Part shown: piece by piece, positions 8,301-15,342 of the stretch
Numbering within the stretch: the first letter of the stretch is position 1
Layout: each line of letters begins with the position of its first letter
DNA from: Treponema sp. UBA1793
GTDB lineage: Bacteria > Spirochaetota > Spirochaetia > Treponematales > Treponemataceae
DNA: 42,954 nt
Assembly (NCBI GenBank): GCA_002314445.1
Contig: DCFX01000070.1
Span: 10,240 to 53,193 of the forward strand
Direction: 5' to 3'
Notes under the pieces: model-generated
Seen by the model: the letters and a program-made list of their open reading frames with translations, nothing else
Databases searched by the model: none
What the model was told of the DNA's origin: nothing
Translations under genes and position numbers: made by a program

Positions 8301-9188
8301 ATGAAGAAAAGAATTGGACAGTTCACACTGGCGGCAGCAGTAATGGTATTGCTTGCATCATGCAGCAGTAAACAGACAAAGTCCGGCAGTACAGTATCCG
8401 CCGGGGAGGGGACGCAGCAGCCTGTTGCAGCCGCAGCGGCGGACAGTTCCGCCTCCGACGGTATTCCGTTAAAAGCCGACGGTACAAAACTGATGGCAGG
8501 TGTCGCTGTAAAAGTTGCAAGCGATACGTTCAAACCGTACCGGTTTCAGGACTCGTCCGGGAAGTGGACAGGATACGATTTTGCCGTACTGGACGCGCTG
8601 TCGGATGTACTTGGTTTTACGTACGAGTTCAACGAAATTGAATTTTCGGGCGTTGTAGCTTCCGTTTCAATGGGGAAAAGTACGCTTGCGCCTACACTGT
8701 GTGCGACTGAAGAAAGAAAAAAAGTTCTGGACTTCACGGAACCGTACCATATTCCAAAACCGCTGTTTGCCGTTCAGGGCAGTTCGGGATATACATCTGT
8801 CGCGGGTCTGGCCGGGAAAAAAGTAGCAGTAACGTTCGGAACTACCTGGGAAACAATGCTCAGGGATAACTTTACCGGCGGAACTATTACCGCAATGGAT
8901 ACGCTGTCTTCTGCAGTAGCAGATGTAAAGACAGGTCGCCAGGATGCGCTCTTCGGAGATTCAGTCCAGATTGCCCAGTATGCAAAAGAAAACGGTTTGA
9001 AAACGATATCCTGGAACGTTGATTATCAGGTTCCGGCAGACAACTTCGGATTTAAAAAGGGCTCTCCATACGTGGAACCGTTTAATAAGGCTCTGGAATA
9101 TCTGAAGAAGACAGGAAAGCTTGCGGAAATTCAGACGCTGTGGCTTGGTAAGGACAGCGTAACTGACTGGAGTTCTGTGGCTGAATAA
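8301..9188 (+). CDS. Family 3 substrate-binding lipoprotein
   Basis: Protein of 295 residues with a lipoprotein signal peptide: a positive start (MKKR), a hydrophobic core and the lipobox LASC with Cys21. A Ser/Ala-rich linker of about 40 residues follows. The mature part has family-3 features, including the RFQDSSGKWTGYDFAVLDAL segment near the N-terminus and an EERKKVLDFTEPYH loop. It binds the imported solute outside the inner membrane. The family mostly binds polar amino acids and opines. AGGAG stands 8 bases before the start. It lies between the ATPase and the second permease, completing one transporter. Confidence 0.93.
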   Translation: MKKRIGQFTLAAAVMVLLASCSSKQTKSGSTVSAGEGTQQPVAAAAADSSASDGIPLKADGTKLMAGVAVKVASDTFKPYRFQDSSGKWTGYDFAVLDALSDVLGFTYEFNEIEFSGVVASVSMGKSTLAPTLCATEERKKVLDFTEPYHIPKPLFAVQGSSGYTSVAGLAGKKVAVTFGTTWETMLRDNFTGGTITAMDTLSSAVADVKTGRQDALFGDSVQIAQYAKENGLKTISWNVDYQVPADNFGFKKGSPYVEPFNKALEYLKKTGKLAEIQTLWLGKDSVTDWSSVAE

Positions 9189-9217
9189 TAAATCACCTGA
9201 AAAAGAGAGGTAGGCAC

Positions 9218-9886
9218 ATGTCACTGCACTTTGAGCGGTTGGGAAAGTATTTTTATTATTATTGGGAAGGTCTTGGTATTACACTTACTATTACGGGTGT
9301 CACACTGATTCTGAGCATTCTGATCGCTGCAGTGATTCTGATTATGAGATTATCCCGGTTCAGAATACTCAAAGCCGCCGCCGCTTTTTACATATCGTTT
9401 TTCAGGGGTGTACCGGTTATCGTACAATTGTTTATCGTGTATTTCGGCAGTGCCGCAATGACCGGAAACAGAATTGTTTTTTCGGCAACGGTCGCTTCAA
9501 TCGTTACGTTTACTTTGAACACATCCGCGTACCTTTCTGAAAATGTCCGGGGCGGAATTCTCGGAGTCGATCATGGGCAGATGGAAGCGGCCGATGCTTT
9601 GGGGATCGGACGGGGCAGATGCATGCTGGCAATCGTACTGCCGCAGGCACTGCGGTCCGTAATGCCTGCAGTCGTCAACACAACGATAACACTGCTGAAA
9701 AATTCTTCGATAATATCGCAGATCGGAGTGATGGATCTGATGAGAAGCGGACAGGTAATTATGAATATTACGTATCTCTCTTTTGAACCGCTGATAGTTG
9801 TAGCACTTTTCTACCTGACGATTATTTTATTAATTACGTTTCTGGGGAAGTATGCAGAAAAATATTTAAATCGCTCTGAGATATAA
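9218..9886 (+). CDS. Second amino acid ABC transporter permease
   Basis: Protein of 222 residues and related to the permease at 6811. It has several hydrophobic segments and the ATPase-contact loop MEAADALGIGRGR followed by VLPQALRSVMPA. Two non-identical permeases with one ATPase match the HisQM arrangement, giving a heterodimeric membrane channel. The start has AGAGAGG upstream. The gene ends 17 bases before the second M20 gene, which supports one transcript through uptake and hydrolysis. Confidence 0.92.
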   Translation: MSLHFERLGKYFYYYWEGLGITLTITGVTLILSILIAAVILIMRLSRFRILKAAAAFYISFFRGVPVIVQLFIVYFGSAAMTGNRIVFSATVASIVTFTLNTSAYLSENVRGGILGVDHGQMEAADALGIGRGRCMLAIVLPQALRSVMPAVVNTTITLLKNSSIISQIGVMDLMRSGQVIMNITYLSFEPLIVVALFYLTIILLITFLGKYAEKYLNRSEI

Positions 9887-9903
9887 GCAACCAGGAGATA
9901 TGT

Positions 9904-11055
9904 ATGACAATTAACAGAGAAATTGCAGAAAAACTGACAACGGAATTAATTTCTTTTCCGTCTGTGACAGGACAACCTGATGTGCAGCGTTGTGCGGAAT
10001 TTATTAATGGCTGGTTCCGTGCCGCAGGGATTCAGTCAGAAATTGTTTTCTGCGAAGATGTTCCGAATGTTGTTGCACGGATGGGAAAAGACGGCGGCAA
10101 AAGACTTCTGCTGGACGGACACTTTGATGTAATGCCTGCCGGCGACATGAACGAATGGAATACCGACCCGTTTAATGCGGTAGAAAAAGACGGCTGGCTG
10201 TACGGACGCGGATGTGCCGATATGAAAAGCGGCATTGCGGCAGTCATGCTTGCTATGAAAGAACTGAAGGAATCGCAGACAGAGATGAACGGCGAACTTG
10301 TTTTTTACGGCATAGGCGACGAGGAAACAGGCAGTGTGCACGGAACTCTTGATCTTCTTGCGGATTATGACCGCAGGTTTGACGGCGCGATTGTCCCCGA
10401 ACCTACCGATTTCTGCATTGAAAGCGCACAGAGAGGACTGCGCTGGATAGAATTCCATGTAAAGGGAAAAGCCTGTCATGCAGGGCGGCCGCATGTCGGA
10501 AAGAATGCGATTGAGCAGGCAAGCCGAATTATTACTGCACTTAAAAATATTCAGTATGATGTTTCCAACCCGCTGTTTGAAAAGGCACTTGAGAAGCCAA
10601 GCCTTTCCGTTAACCGGATAAACGGAGGAATACGGAACAATATCGTTGCCGAAGACTGTACGTTTCTGATTGACAGGAGGCTTATGCCCGGAGAGACGGT
10701 TGAAAATGTGATGAATCAAATCAGGGCTGCGGCGGAAAGTGTGATTGATGAGGGTTTTTCCTTTGACATGCATCTTGTGAACAACGGCTGGGATCCTTTT
10801 ATAACCGACCGCTCAGATCCTGTCGTGCAGATGCTTGTCGATGCGTATGAAAATGTTACCGGACATGCGCCTGTTATACGAGGAAAGGGAGGCTGTACTG
10901 ATGCGTCTCATATATCGAATGCCGGCATACCGGTTGTCATTCTCGGGCCGGGCTGTGCTGATGAATCGCATACTGCAAATGAAAAAACAAATATAGACAG
11001 AATAGCAATGACTGCGGAAATTATTAAAAATGCCGCAGCATCATATCTGTCTTAA
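9904..11055 (+). CDS. M20 family amidohydrolase (ArgE/DapE/ACY1 type)
   Basis: Protein of 383 residues with an intact active site: His73 and Asp75 (GHFDVMP), Asp106 (GCADMK), catalytic base Glu140 and metal ligand Glu141 (GDEETG), Glu in PEPTD near 170 and the C-terminal His in DESHTANEK. The family removes acyl groups from amino acids or cleaves related amides in the cytoplasm. It closely resembles the protein at 5488 (shared SAQRGLRWIE-like, HAGRP and DRR-MPGE segments), so the pair arose by duplication. This copy is the likely working hydrolase. The start has AGGAG 7 bases upstream. Its exact acyl group and amino acid are not readable. Confidence 0.93.
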   Translation: MTINREIAEKLTTELISFPSVTGQPDVQRCAEFINGWFRAAGIQSEIVFCEDVPNVVARMGKDGGKRLLLDGHFDVMPAGDMNEWNTDPFNAVEKDGWLYGRGCADMKSGIAAVMLAMKELKESQTEMNGELVFYGIGDEETGSVHGTLDLLADYDRRFDGAIVPEPTDFCIESAQRGLRWIEFHVKGKACHAGRPHVGKNAIEQASRIITALKNIQYDVSNPLFEKALEKPSLSVNRINGGIRNNIVAEDCTFLIDRRLMPGETVENVMNQIRAAAESVIDEGFSFDMHLVNNGWDPFITDRSDPVVQMLVDAYENVTGHAPVIRGKGGCTDASHISNAGIPVVILGPGCADESHTANEKTNIDRIAMTAEIIKNAAASYLS

Positions 11056-11064
11056 GAAGGTATG

Positions 11065-11095
11065 ATAAAAAGTACGTCCGTGTACTTTTTATTAT
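11065..11095 (+). terminator. Hairpin with T run before the class III aminotransferase
   Basis: ATAAAAAGTAC (11065-11075) pairs perfectly with GTACTTTTTAT (11082-11092) around GTCCGT, and the 3' arm itself supplies the T run. It lies 9 bases after the M20 stop and 26 bases before the aminotransferase start. It could stop or attenuate transcription inside the locus. Confidence 0.55.
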
Positions 11096-11118
11096 TGCAG
11101 TTTTTACAGGAGTATAAA

Positions 11119-12480
11119 ATGCTTAAAGACGAATTACCGAAGATCGTAACGGATTCCGTACCGGGACCGGAATGCAGAAAAGTACTTGAAAGACGGAAGA
11201 ATGCTGTTCCTTCCGCCATAGGAAACAATTACCCGTGTGTCATAAAACGCGGCGAAGGTGCGGTATTTGAGGACCTTGACGGCAATATTTTCCTTGACTG
11301 GGTCGGCGGTGTGGGTGTGTTGAACATCGGATACAGTCATCCCGAAGTTGTGGCTGCAGTGAAAGCACAGGCGGATAATTATTTTCATGCAATGATGAAT
11401 ATTGTCACTCACGAAGGCTATATAGCTCTTGCGGAAAAACTGAATGAAATTGCTCCCGTACGGGGAGAGAAAAAAAAGACTTTTTTTGCAAACAGCGGTG
11501 CAGAAGCAGATGAAAATGCAGTAAAAGTGGCAAAAGCGTTTACGAAACGTCAGGATATCATCGTGTTCTCCGGTGCCTTTCACGGCAGAACGTCTCTTAC
11601 GATGGCAATGACATCGAAGAAATGTTATGCACAGGGGATGGGACCTTTCCCGTCGGGCATTTACAGAGCGGAGTTTCCGAATATGTACCGGAAGCCGGCG
11701 GGAATGACCGACGCGGAAGCCGTTGCGTATTATATCGGAAAACTTGAAGAAGTATTCGATTCAGGTTCTCCTGCTGAATATGTAGCCGCAGTAGTTGTGG
11801 AACCGATTCAGGGCGAAGGCGGTTTTTTACCCGCTCCCATAGAGTGGGTAAAGGCAGTCCGCGCAATCTGTGATAAATACGGCATTATGCTTATCGCAGA
11901 CGAAGTCCAGTGCGGATTCTGCCGGTCGGGGAAAATGTTTGCGTCTCAATACTGGAAGGATGCAGGCTGTGAACCTGACATCATTGCCTCCGCAAAATCT
12001 ATTGCAGGCGGCATTCCGCTTTCCGCAATTATTGCACGTGAGGAAATTATGGAATCTGTACGCCCCGGCGTAATCGGCGGCACATACGGCGGAAATGCAC
12101 TTGCCTGTGCGTCGGCTCTGAAAATTATCGGGATAATGGAACGCGATAATTTTGCCGAACGTGCTCTTGCGCTTGGTAAAAAATGCATGGACCGTTTTGA
12201 ATCATTCAAAAAATACGGCGTAGTCGGCGACGTCCGCGGTGTGGGAGCTATGATAGGTATTGAATTTGTTAAGAATATTTCTACCAGGGAACCGTATCCC
12301 GAACTCGTAACAGCGGTTATACGGGAAGCTGCACGTCACGGTCTTATTATGGAAAATGCCGGAACGTATCTGAACGTAATAAGAATGCTTTGTCCGCTGG
12401 TTGTCACCGACGCACAGATGGAAAAGGGATTCGAAATATTCGAGCAGGCGCTCAAGGTGTCGCTTGAATCGTTGAAATAG
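11119..12480 (+). CDS. Class III aminotransferase (GABA/acetylornithine type)
   Basis: Protein of 453 residues. I start at ATG 11119 (AGGAG 6 bases upstream) and not at an earlier in-frame codon that lies before the hairpin. Motifs of fold-type I class III PLP enzymes are clear: NSGAEADENAVKVAKAF, SGAFHGRTSLTMAMT, VVVEPIQGEGGF, IADEVQCGF (Asp261) and the PLP lysine Lys293 in SAKSIAGG. The family transfers omega- or alpha-amino groups, for example from 4-aminobutyrate or acetylornithine. Here it probably removes nitrogen from the product released by the M20 hydrolase. The class I aminotransferase gene starts 18 bases later. Confidence 0.93.
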   Translation: MLKDELPKIVTDSVPGPECRKVLERRKNAVPSAIGNNYPCVIKRGEGAVFEDLDGNIFLDWVGGVGVLNIGYSHPEVVAAVKAQADNYFHAMMNIVTHEGYIALAEKLNEIAPVRGEKKKTFFANSGAEADENAVKVAKAFTKRQDIIVFSGAFHGRTSLTMAMTSKKCYAQGMGPFPSGIYRAEFPNMYRKPAGMTDAEAVAYYIGKLEEVFDSGSPAEYVAAVVVEPIQGEGGFLPAPIEWVKAVRAICDKYGIMLIADEVQCGFCRSGKMFASQYWKDAGCEPDIIASAKSIAGGIPLSAIIAREEIMESVRPGVIGGTYGGNALACASALKIIGIMERDNFAERALALGKKCMDRFESFKKYGVVGDVRGVGAMIGIEFVKNISTREPYPELVTAVIREAARHGLIMENAGTYLNVIRMLCPLVVTDAQMEKGFEIFEQALKVSLESLK

Positions 12481-12498
12481 CGGAAGGGGGCGGAAAGA

Positions 12499-13689
12499 AT
12501 GACTGCGGAGCACAGAATGAAAAAAGAAATTCAGGATATGTACTTGTCTCCGATCCGCGACATCAGTTCTCGTGCTTCGCAGCTTTCATCCCGGGGGTTG
12601 CCGGTCGTATCGTTCGGAGCGGGAGATACCGTGTTTGATACGCCGGAACCGGTAAAACAGGCTGCCATAAAAGCACTGACGGAAAACCGGAGTCATTATG
12701 AAACGATACGGGGGAATTCAGTACTCAGACAGAAAATTGCGGCACGGTACAAAGCGGATTACGGCCTGGAATATAACGAAGACGAAATACTTATAACCGC
12801 CGCCGGTACGGAAAGCATATTCGATACTTTTCTGGCACTTATTTCACCGGGAGACGAGGTTATTGTCGTTTCTCCCGCTTTTATTAATTACGAGAACTGC
12901 ATTACGCTGGCCGGCGGAAAGACGGTTTCTGCACCGGTACGCGAATCGGACGGGTTTGAACCTGATGCGGATATGATTGAATCTTTGATTACAGAAAGAA
13001 CACGCATGCTTGTTATTAATAATCCGTGCAATCCGACGGGGGTAGTGTATTCAAAGAAATGTGTAAAGCGGCTTGCTGCCCTTGCCGTAAAATATGATTT
13101 TCTGGTTTTTTCCGACGAAGTATATGACAGAATCATTTACGACGGATTCCCTTATACACCCATTGCCTCGTTCCCGGGAATGAGAGAACGGACGATCATA
13201 GCAAACAGCTTTTCCAAGATGCTTGCTATGACCGGATGGCGTATCGGGTACCTGGCTGCATGCGGCGGCATTATGGAAGCACTGTTTAAAGTTCACCATT
13301 ACAGTACTGCCTGTCAGCCGACATTTATTCAGGATGCTCTTGCAGGAACAATCGATCTGCCTGCAACCGATGACGCACTGAAACGGATGGTGGACAGTAT
13401 GAATGAAAACCGCCGCCGCGTGACGCAGTGGTTAAAGTCTCATCCGTGTCTGAGTGCGGTAGAACCAAAAGGTGCGTTTTATTATTTTATCAAAGTATCC
13501 GGATGCGGTATGTCGGGAAGAGAATTCACTTCCCGGCTGCTTGAAGAAAAGTATGTTGCAGTTATTCCCGGGGAAGGGCTGGGGAAAGATTTTCCGGATT
13601 ATATCCGTTTATCCTATGCAGTAAAGGAAGACACGCTTGAAGAAGGACTTGCCAGAATAGACTGTTTTCTGGATGAAATCGCACAATAG
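12499..13689 (+). CDS. Class I/II aminotransferase (AspC/PatA-like)
   Basis: Protein of 396 residues, the typical length. Fold-type I motifs are present: VSFGAGDTVFDTP near the N-terminus, AAGTESIFDTFLAL, INNPCNPTG (Asn178), FSDEVYD (Asp206, Tyr209), the PLP lysine Lys240 in NSFSKMLAMTGWRIGY, and a late Arg in YIRLSYA for the substrate carboxylate. It should transaminate an alpha-amino acid in the cytoplasm. With the class III enzyme it gives the locus two consecutive or parallel transamination steps. Its stop codon overlaps the first base of the next hairpin repeat. Confidence 0.93.
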   Translation: MTAEHRMKKEIQDMYLSPIRDISSRASQLSSRGLPVVSFGAGDTVFDTPEPVKQAAIKALTENRSHYETIRGNSVLRQKIAARYKADYGLEYNEDEILITAAGTESIFDTFLALISPGDEVIVVSPAFINYENCITLAGGKTVSAPVRESDGFEPDADMIESLITERTRMLVINNPCNPTGVVYSKKCVKRLAALAVKYDFLVFSDEVYDRIIYDGFPYTPIASFPGMRERTIIANSFSKMLAMTGWRIGYLAACGGIMEALFKVHHYSTACQPTFIQDALAGTIDLPATDDALKRMVDSMNENRRRVTQWLKSHPCLSAVEPKGAFYYFIKVSGCGMSGREFTSRLLEEKYVAVIPGEGLGKDFPDYIRLSYAVKEDTLEEGLARIDCFLDEIAQ

Positions 13690-13722
13690 GCACCTCTAAA
13701 AACTTCAGTTTTTAGAGGTGCC
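13689..13722 (+). repeat. Perfect 15-bp hairpin, copy 1 of a dispersed repeat
   Basis: Arm 13689-13703 (GGCACCTCTAAAAAC) pairs with 13708-13722 around TTCA. A closely similar hairpin with the same loop is at 27687-27720, and the shared core is ACCTCTRAAAAY, TTCA, GTTTTTAGAGGT. It lies between the aminotransferase stop and the deacetylase ribosome site and has no long 3' T run. Confidence 0.75.
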
Positions 13723-13751
13723 TGATAGATATTTTACAGGAGGTATTCTTT

Positions 13752-14588
13752 ATGGATAAAATGCCGGTTATTTTAACGTTCGACGTGGATGTGGAACTTA
13801 TCTGGAGGGCGCGTGACCCTGACGGTTTCAGGAATACCGTTACGAAGTCGCTGAGTCAGTACGAAATTACTTCGGGAATTCCGAGAATTATGAAAATTCT
13901 TGAAAAATACGGAAAACTGCCTGCAAGTTTTTTTGTCCCGGGAGAAATTGCAGAAGAGTATCCTGAAATAGTGAAACTGATTGACCGCAGCGGATTCGAA
14001 ATCTGTAATCACGGATATTCCCATATTTATCCTGCAAAGCTTCCCTCCGGGGCTGCAGAGCGTGAGGAATACGAAAAATCAAACCTCATTCTTGAAAAAC
14101 TGACAGGCAAAGTCCCGAAAGGGTACCGGTCTCCGGCGTGGGAATTCAGCGATTATACGCTGGATATTATAGAAGATATGGGATTTGAATTCGACAGCAA
14201 CATGATGGGGAGCGACTGCATCGAGTATCTGCACGTCGGGGAGCGGAAATCGAAAATTGTGGAAATACCGATTGCGTGGGTACTCGACGATGCTGCTTAC
14301 TGGCTGTACAGCGGCAGAACACAGGGGAAGTGCATGCAGCCTATTGATTCTGTCCAGAATTACTGGATAAAAACATTCGACGTACTGTATGACGAATTTC
14401 TTGAAGAAAAAAAAGAGGGGCGTAATCCGGATAAAGCATTCGTACTGACCTGCCATCCGCAGATTATCGGAAGGCCTGCTAATTCGACGGTGCTCGACAA
14501 TCTGCTGCGTCATATCTGCGAACATACGGAAATTGAGTTTATGTCGCTCAGCACGGTAACAAAAAAATTCAGAGAGGAGCACGAATAG
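13752..14588 (+). CDS. NodB-fold (polysaccharide deacetylase-like) hydrolase
   Basis: Protein of 278 residues without a signal peptide. NodB motifs are present: motif 1 TFDVD (Asp11, Asp13), motif 2 HGYSH (His87, His91) and motif 3 RSPAW near 126-130, with a late CHPQIIGRP. The RSPAWE and CHPQ-IGRP signatures match the cytoplasmic branch that includes allantoinase PuuE, cyclic imidase and the Helicobacter PgdA-like proteins, not secreted chitin deacetylases. In this locus I infer that it opens a cyclic amide or removes an acyl group from the imported compound. AGGAGG stands 8 bases upstream. A 1-base-overlapping GTG frame follows. Confidence 0.9.
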   Translation: MDKMPVILTFDVDVELIWRARDPDGFRNTVTKSLSQYEITSGIPRIMKILEKYGKLPASFFVPGEIAEEYPEIVKLIDRSGFEICNHGYSHIYPAKLPSGAAEREEYEKSNLILEKLTGKVPKGYRSPAWEFSDYTLDIIEDMGFEFDSNMMGSDCIEYLHVGERKSKIVEIPIAWVLDDAAYWLYSGRTQGKCMQPIDSVQNYWIKTFDVLYDEFLEEKKEGRNPDKAFVLTCHPQIIGRPANSTVLDNLLRHICEHTEIEFMSLSTVTKKFREEHE

Positions 14589-14683
14589 TGACAAAAACTT
14601 TTAAAGGAGTATGCTGCCTGGATTACAGCCGCACGAATTTATTCAGCAATATAGCCATTTCCTCTTCCGTTTCCGTACATTGA
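14588..14683 (+). pseudogene. Possible truncated CaiB/BaiF CoA-transferase start
   Basis: A GTG at 14588 overlaps the TAG of the previous gene (TAGTG, a coupling arrangement). It opens VTKTFKGVCCLDYSR and then 16 unrelated residues to a TGA at 14681. The first 15 residues resemble the start of family III CoA-transferases (usually M-x-K-x-L-x-G-V-x-V-L-D-L-S-R). After Arg15 the similarity ends exactly where the convergent TetR gene lies. This would mark a deletion or insertion boundary. The match is very short, so it may be chance. Confidence 0.25.
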
Positions 14684-15162
14684 TTCTCGAGCCACTTTAC
14701 CAACACCTGGCATAATCCTGCTGCATGGAATGATACATAGTACATGAGATCATTTTTTGCCCATCCGGAAGTACTGTGCGTCCTGGTCTGCTGTATCCCG
14801 ATAAGTGGTTCCAGATATTGTGCAAATTCATCCTGGAGAATTGATATCAAATGATTTTTGTTCAGCAGCAGGATAAAGTTCCGGTGATTTTTAAAGAAAG
14901 AAAAGAAGATCATTGCCATTGCATAGAGCGAAACTGATTTAACAGCTTTCTTTGCCTGTTCAGTCTGGGCAAATTCGTCAATAAGCGTTTTGATATAAAT
15001 TCGGAGAATATCTTCTTTCGATTTGAAATTTCTGTAAAAAGAGTTTCTTGCCACAAGAGCTTCCTGCGTAATCCGGGCAACGCTCAGTGACTCAAAAGTG
15101 TATTTTTCTAACAGGCCAAGTAACGATTCGATAATCAAAATCTGGGTTTTCTTTAATTTCAC
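14623..15162 (-). CDS. TetR/AcrR-family regulator
   Basis: I prefer a GTG start at 15162 (VKLKKTQILIIESLL, 179 residues) because TGGAG lies 5 bases before it and TetR domains begin here. Another GTG at 15234 (203 residues) has no ribosome site and would overlap a good promoter on the other strand. The N-terminal helix-turn-helix covers about residues 1-50 (FESLSVARITQEALVARNSFYRNF pattern, split around the turn) and the C-terminal ligand domain is unremarkable. It diverges from the CrtC-like gene, and a 7-bp inverted repeat sits between their promoters. I infer that it represses that operon and itself. Confidence 0.88.
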   Translation of the reverse strand: MKLKKTQILIIESLLGLLEKYTFESLSVARITQEALVARNSFYRNFKSKEDILRIYIKTLIDEFAQTEQAKKAVKSVSLYAMAMIFFSFFKNHRNFILLLNKNHLISILQDEFAQYLEPLIGIQQTRTHSTSGWAKNDLMYYVSFHAAGLCQVLVKWLENQCTETEEEMAILLNKFVRL

Positions 15163-15227
15163 AGGTACTCCATCTGATATTTTTTGGAACACAATCCGGC
15201 TTTCTGTTCCATTTTCATTGAAATTTG

Positions 15228-15256
15228 TTGACACCGGACGTTGCAGACATTATATC
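15228..15256 (+). promoter_or_regulatory. Promoter of the CrtC-like/CruF-like operon
   Basis: TTGACA (15228-15233), a 17-base spacer and TATATC (15251-15256). The -35 box is a perfect match and the spacing is ideal. Transcription would start near 15263, at the edge of the inverted repeat. Confidence 0.6.
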
Positions 15257-15257
15257 A
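15249..15257 (-). promoter_or_regulatory. Divergent extended -10 promoter for the tetR gene
   Basis: On the minus strand the bases read TGATATAAT, an extended -10 box with a perfect TATAAT. It overlaps the plus-strand -10 region, so one operator could control both directions. Confidence 0.5.
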
Positions 15258-15263
15258 TAATAC

Positions 15264-15286
15264 ATATGGAGCAGGTTGTTCCATAT
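15264..15286. promoter_or_regulatory. Candidate TetR operator
   Basis: ATATGGA (15264-15270) and TCCATAT (15280-15286) form a perfect 7-bp inverted repeat with a 9-base centre, placed at the expected plus-strand transcription start. A second palindrome, TCTGG-TTA-CCAGA, is at 15311-15323. Confidence 0.5.
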
Positions 15287-15342
15287 CCAGAAGCCCGCGG
15301 ACGTAAATATTCTGGTTACCAGACAACATTGAAGGAGTTAGT

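Noticed and set aside
7760..8533. 257-codon minus-strand open frame across the ATPase and binding-protein genes
   Set aside because: It spans the boundary between two certain plus-strand genes and has no domain.
10036..10773. 245-codon minus-strand open frame within the second M20 gene
   Set aside because: Shadow of the M20 reading frame; no ribosome site or motif.
13752..14588. Cell-wall peptidoglycan or chitin deacetylase role
   Set aside because: There is no signal peptide, the motifs match the cytoplasmic PuuE/imidase-like branch and the neighbours are catabolic.
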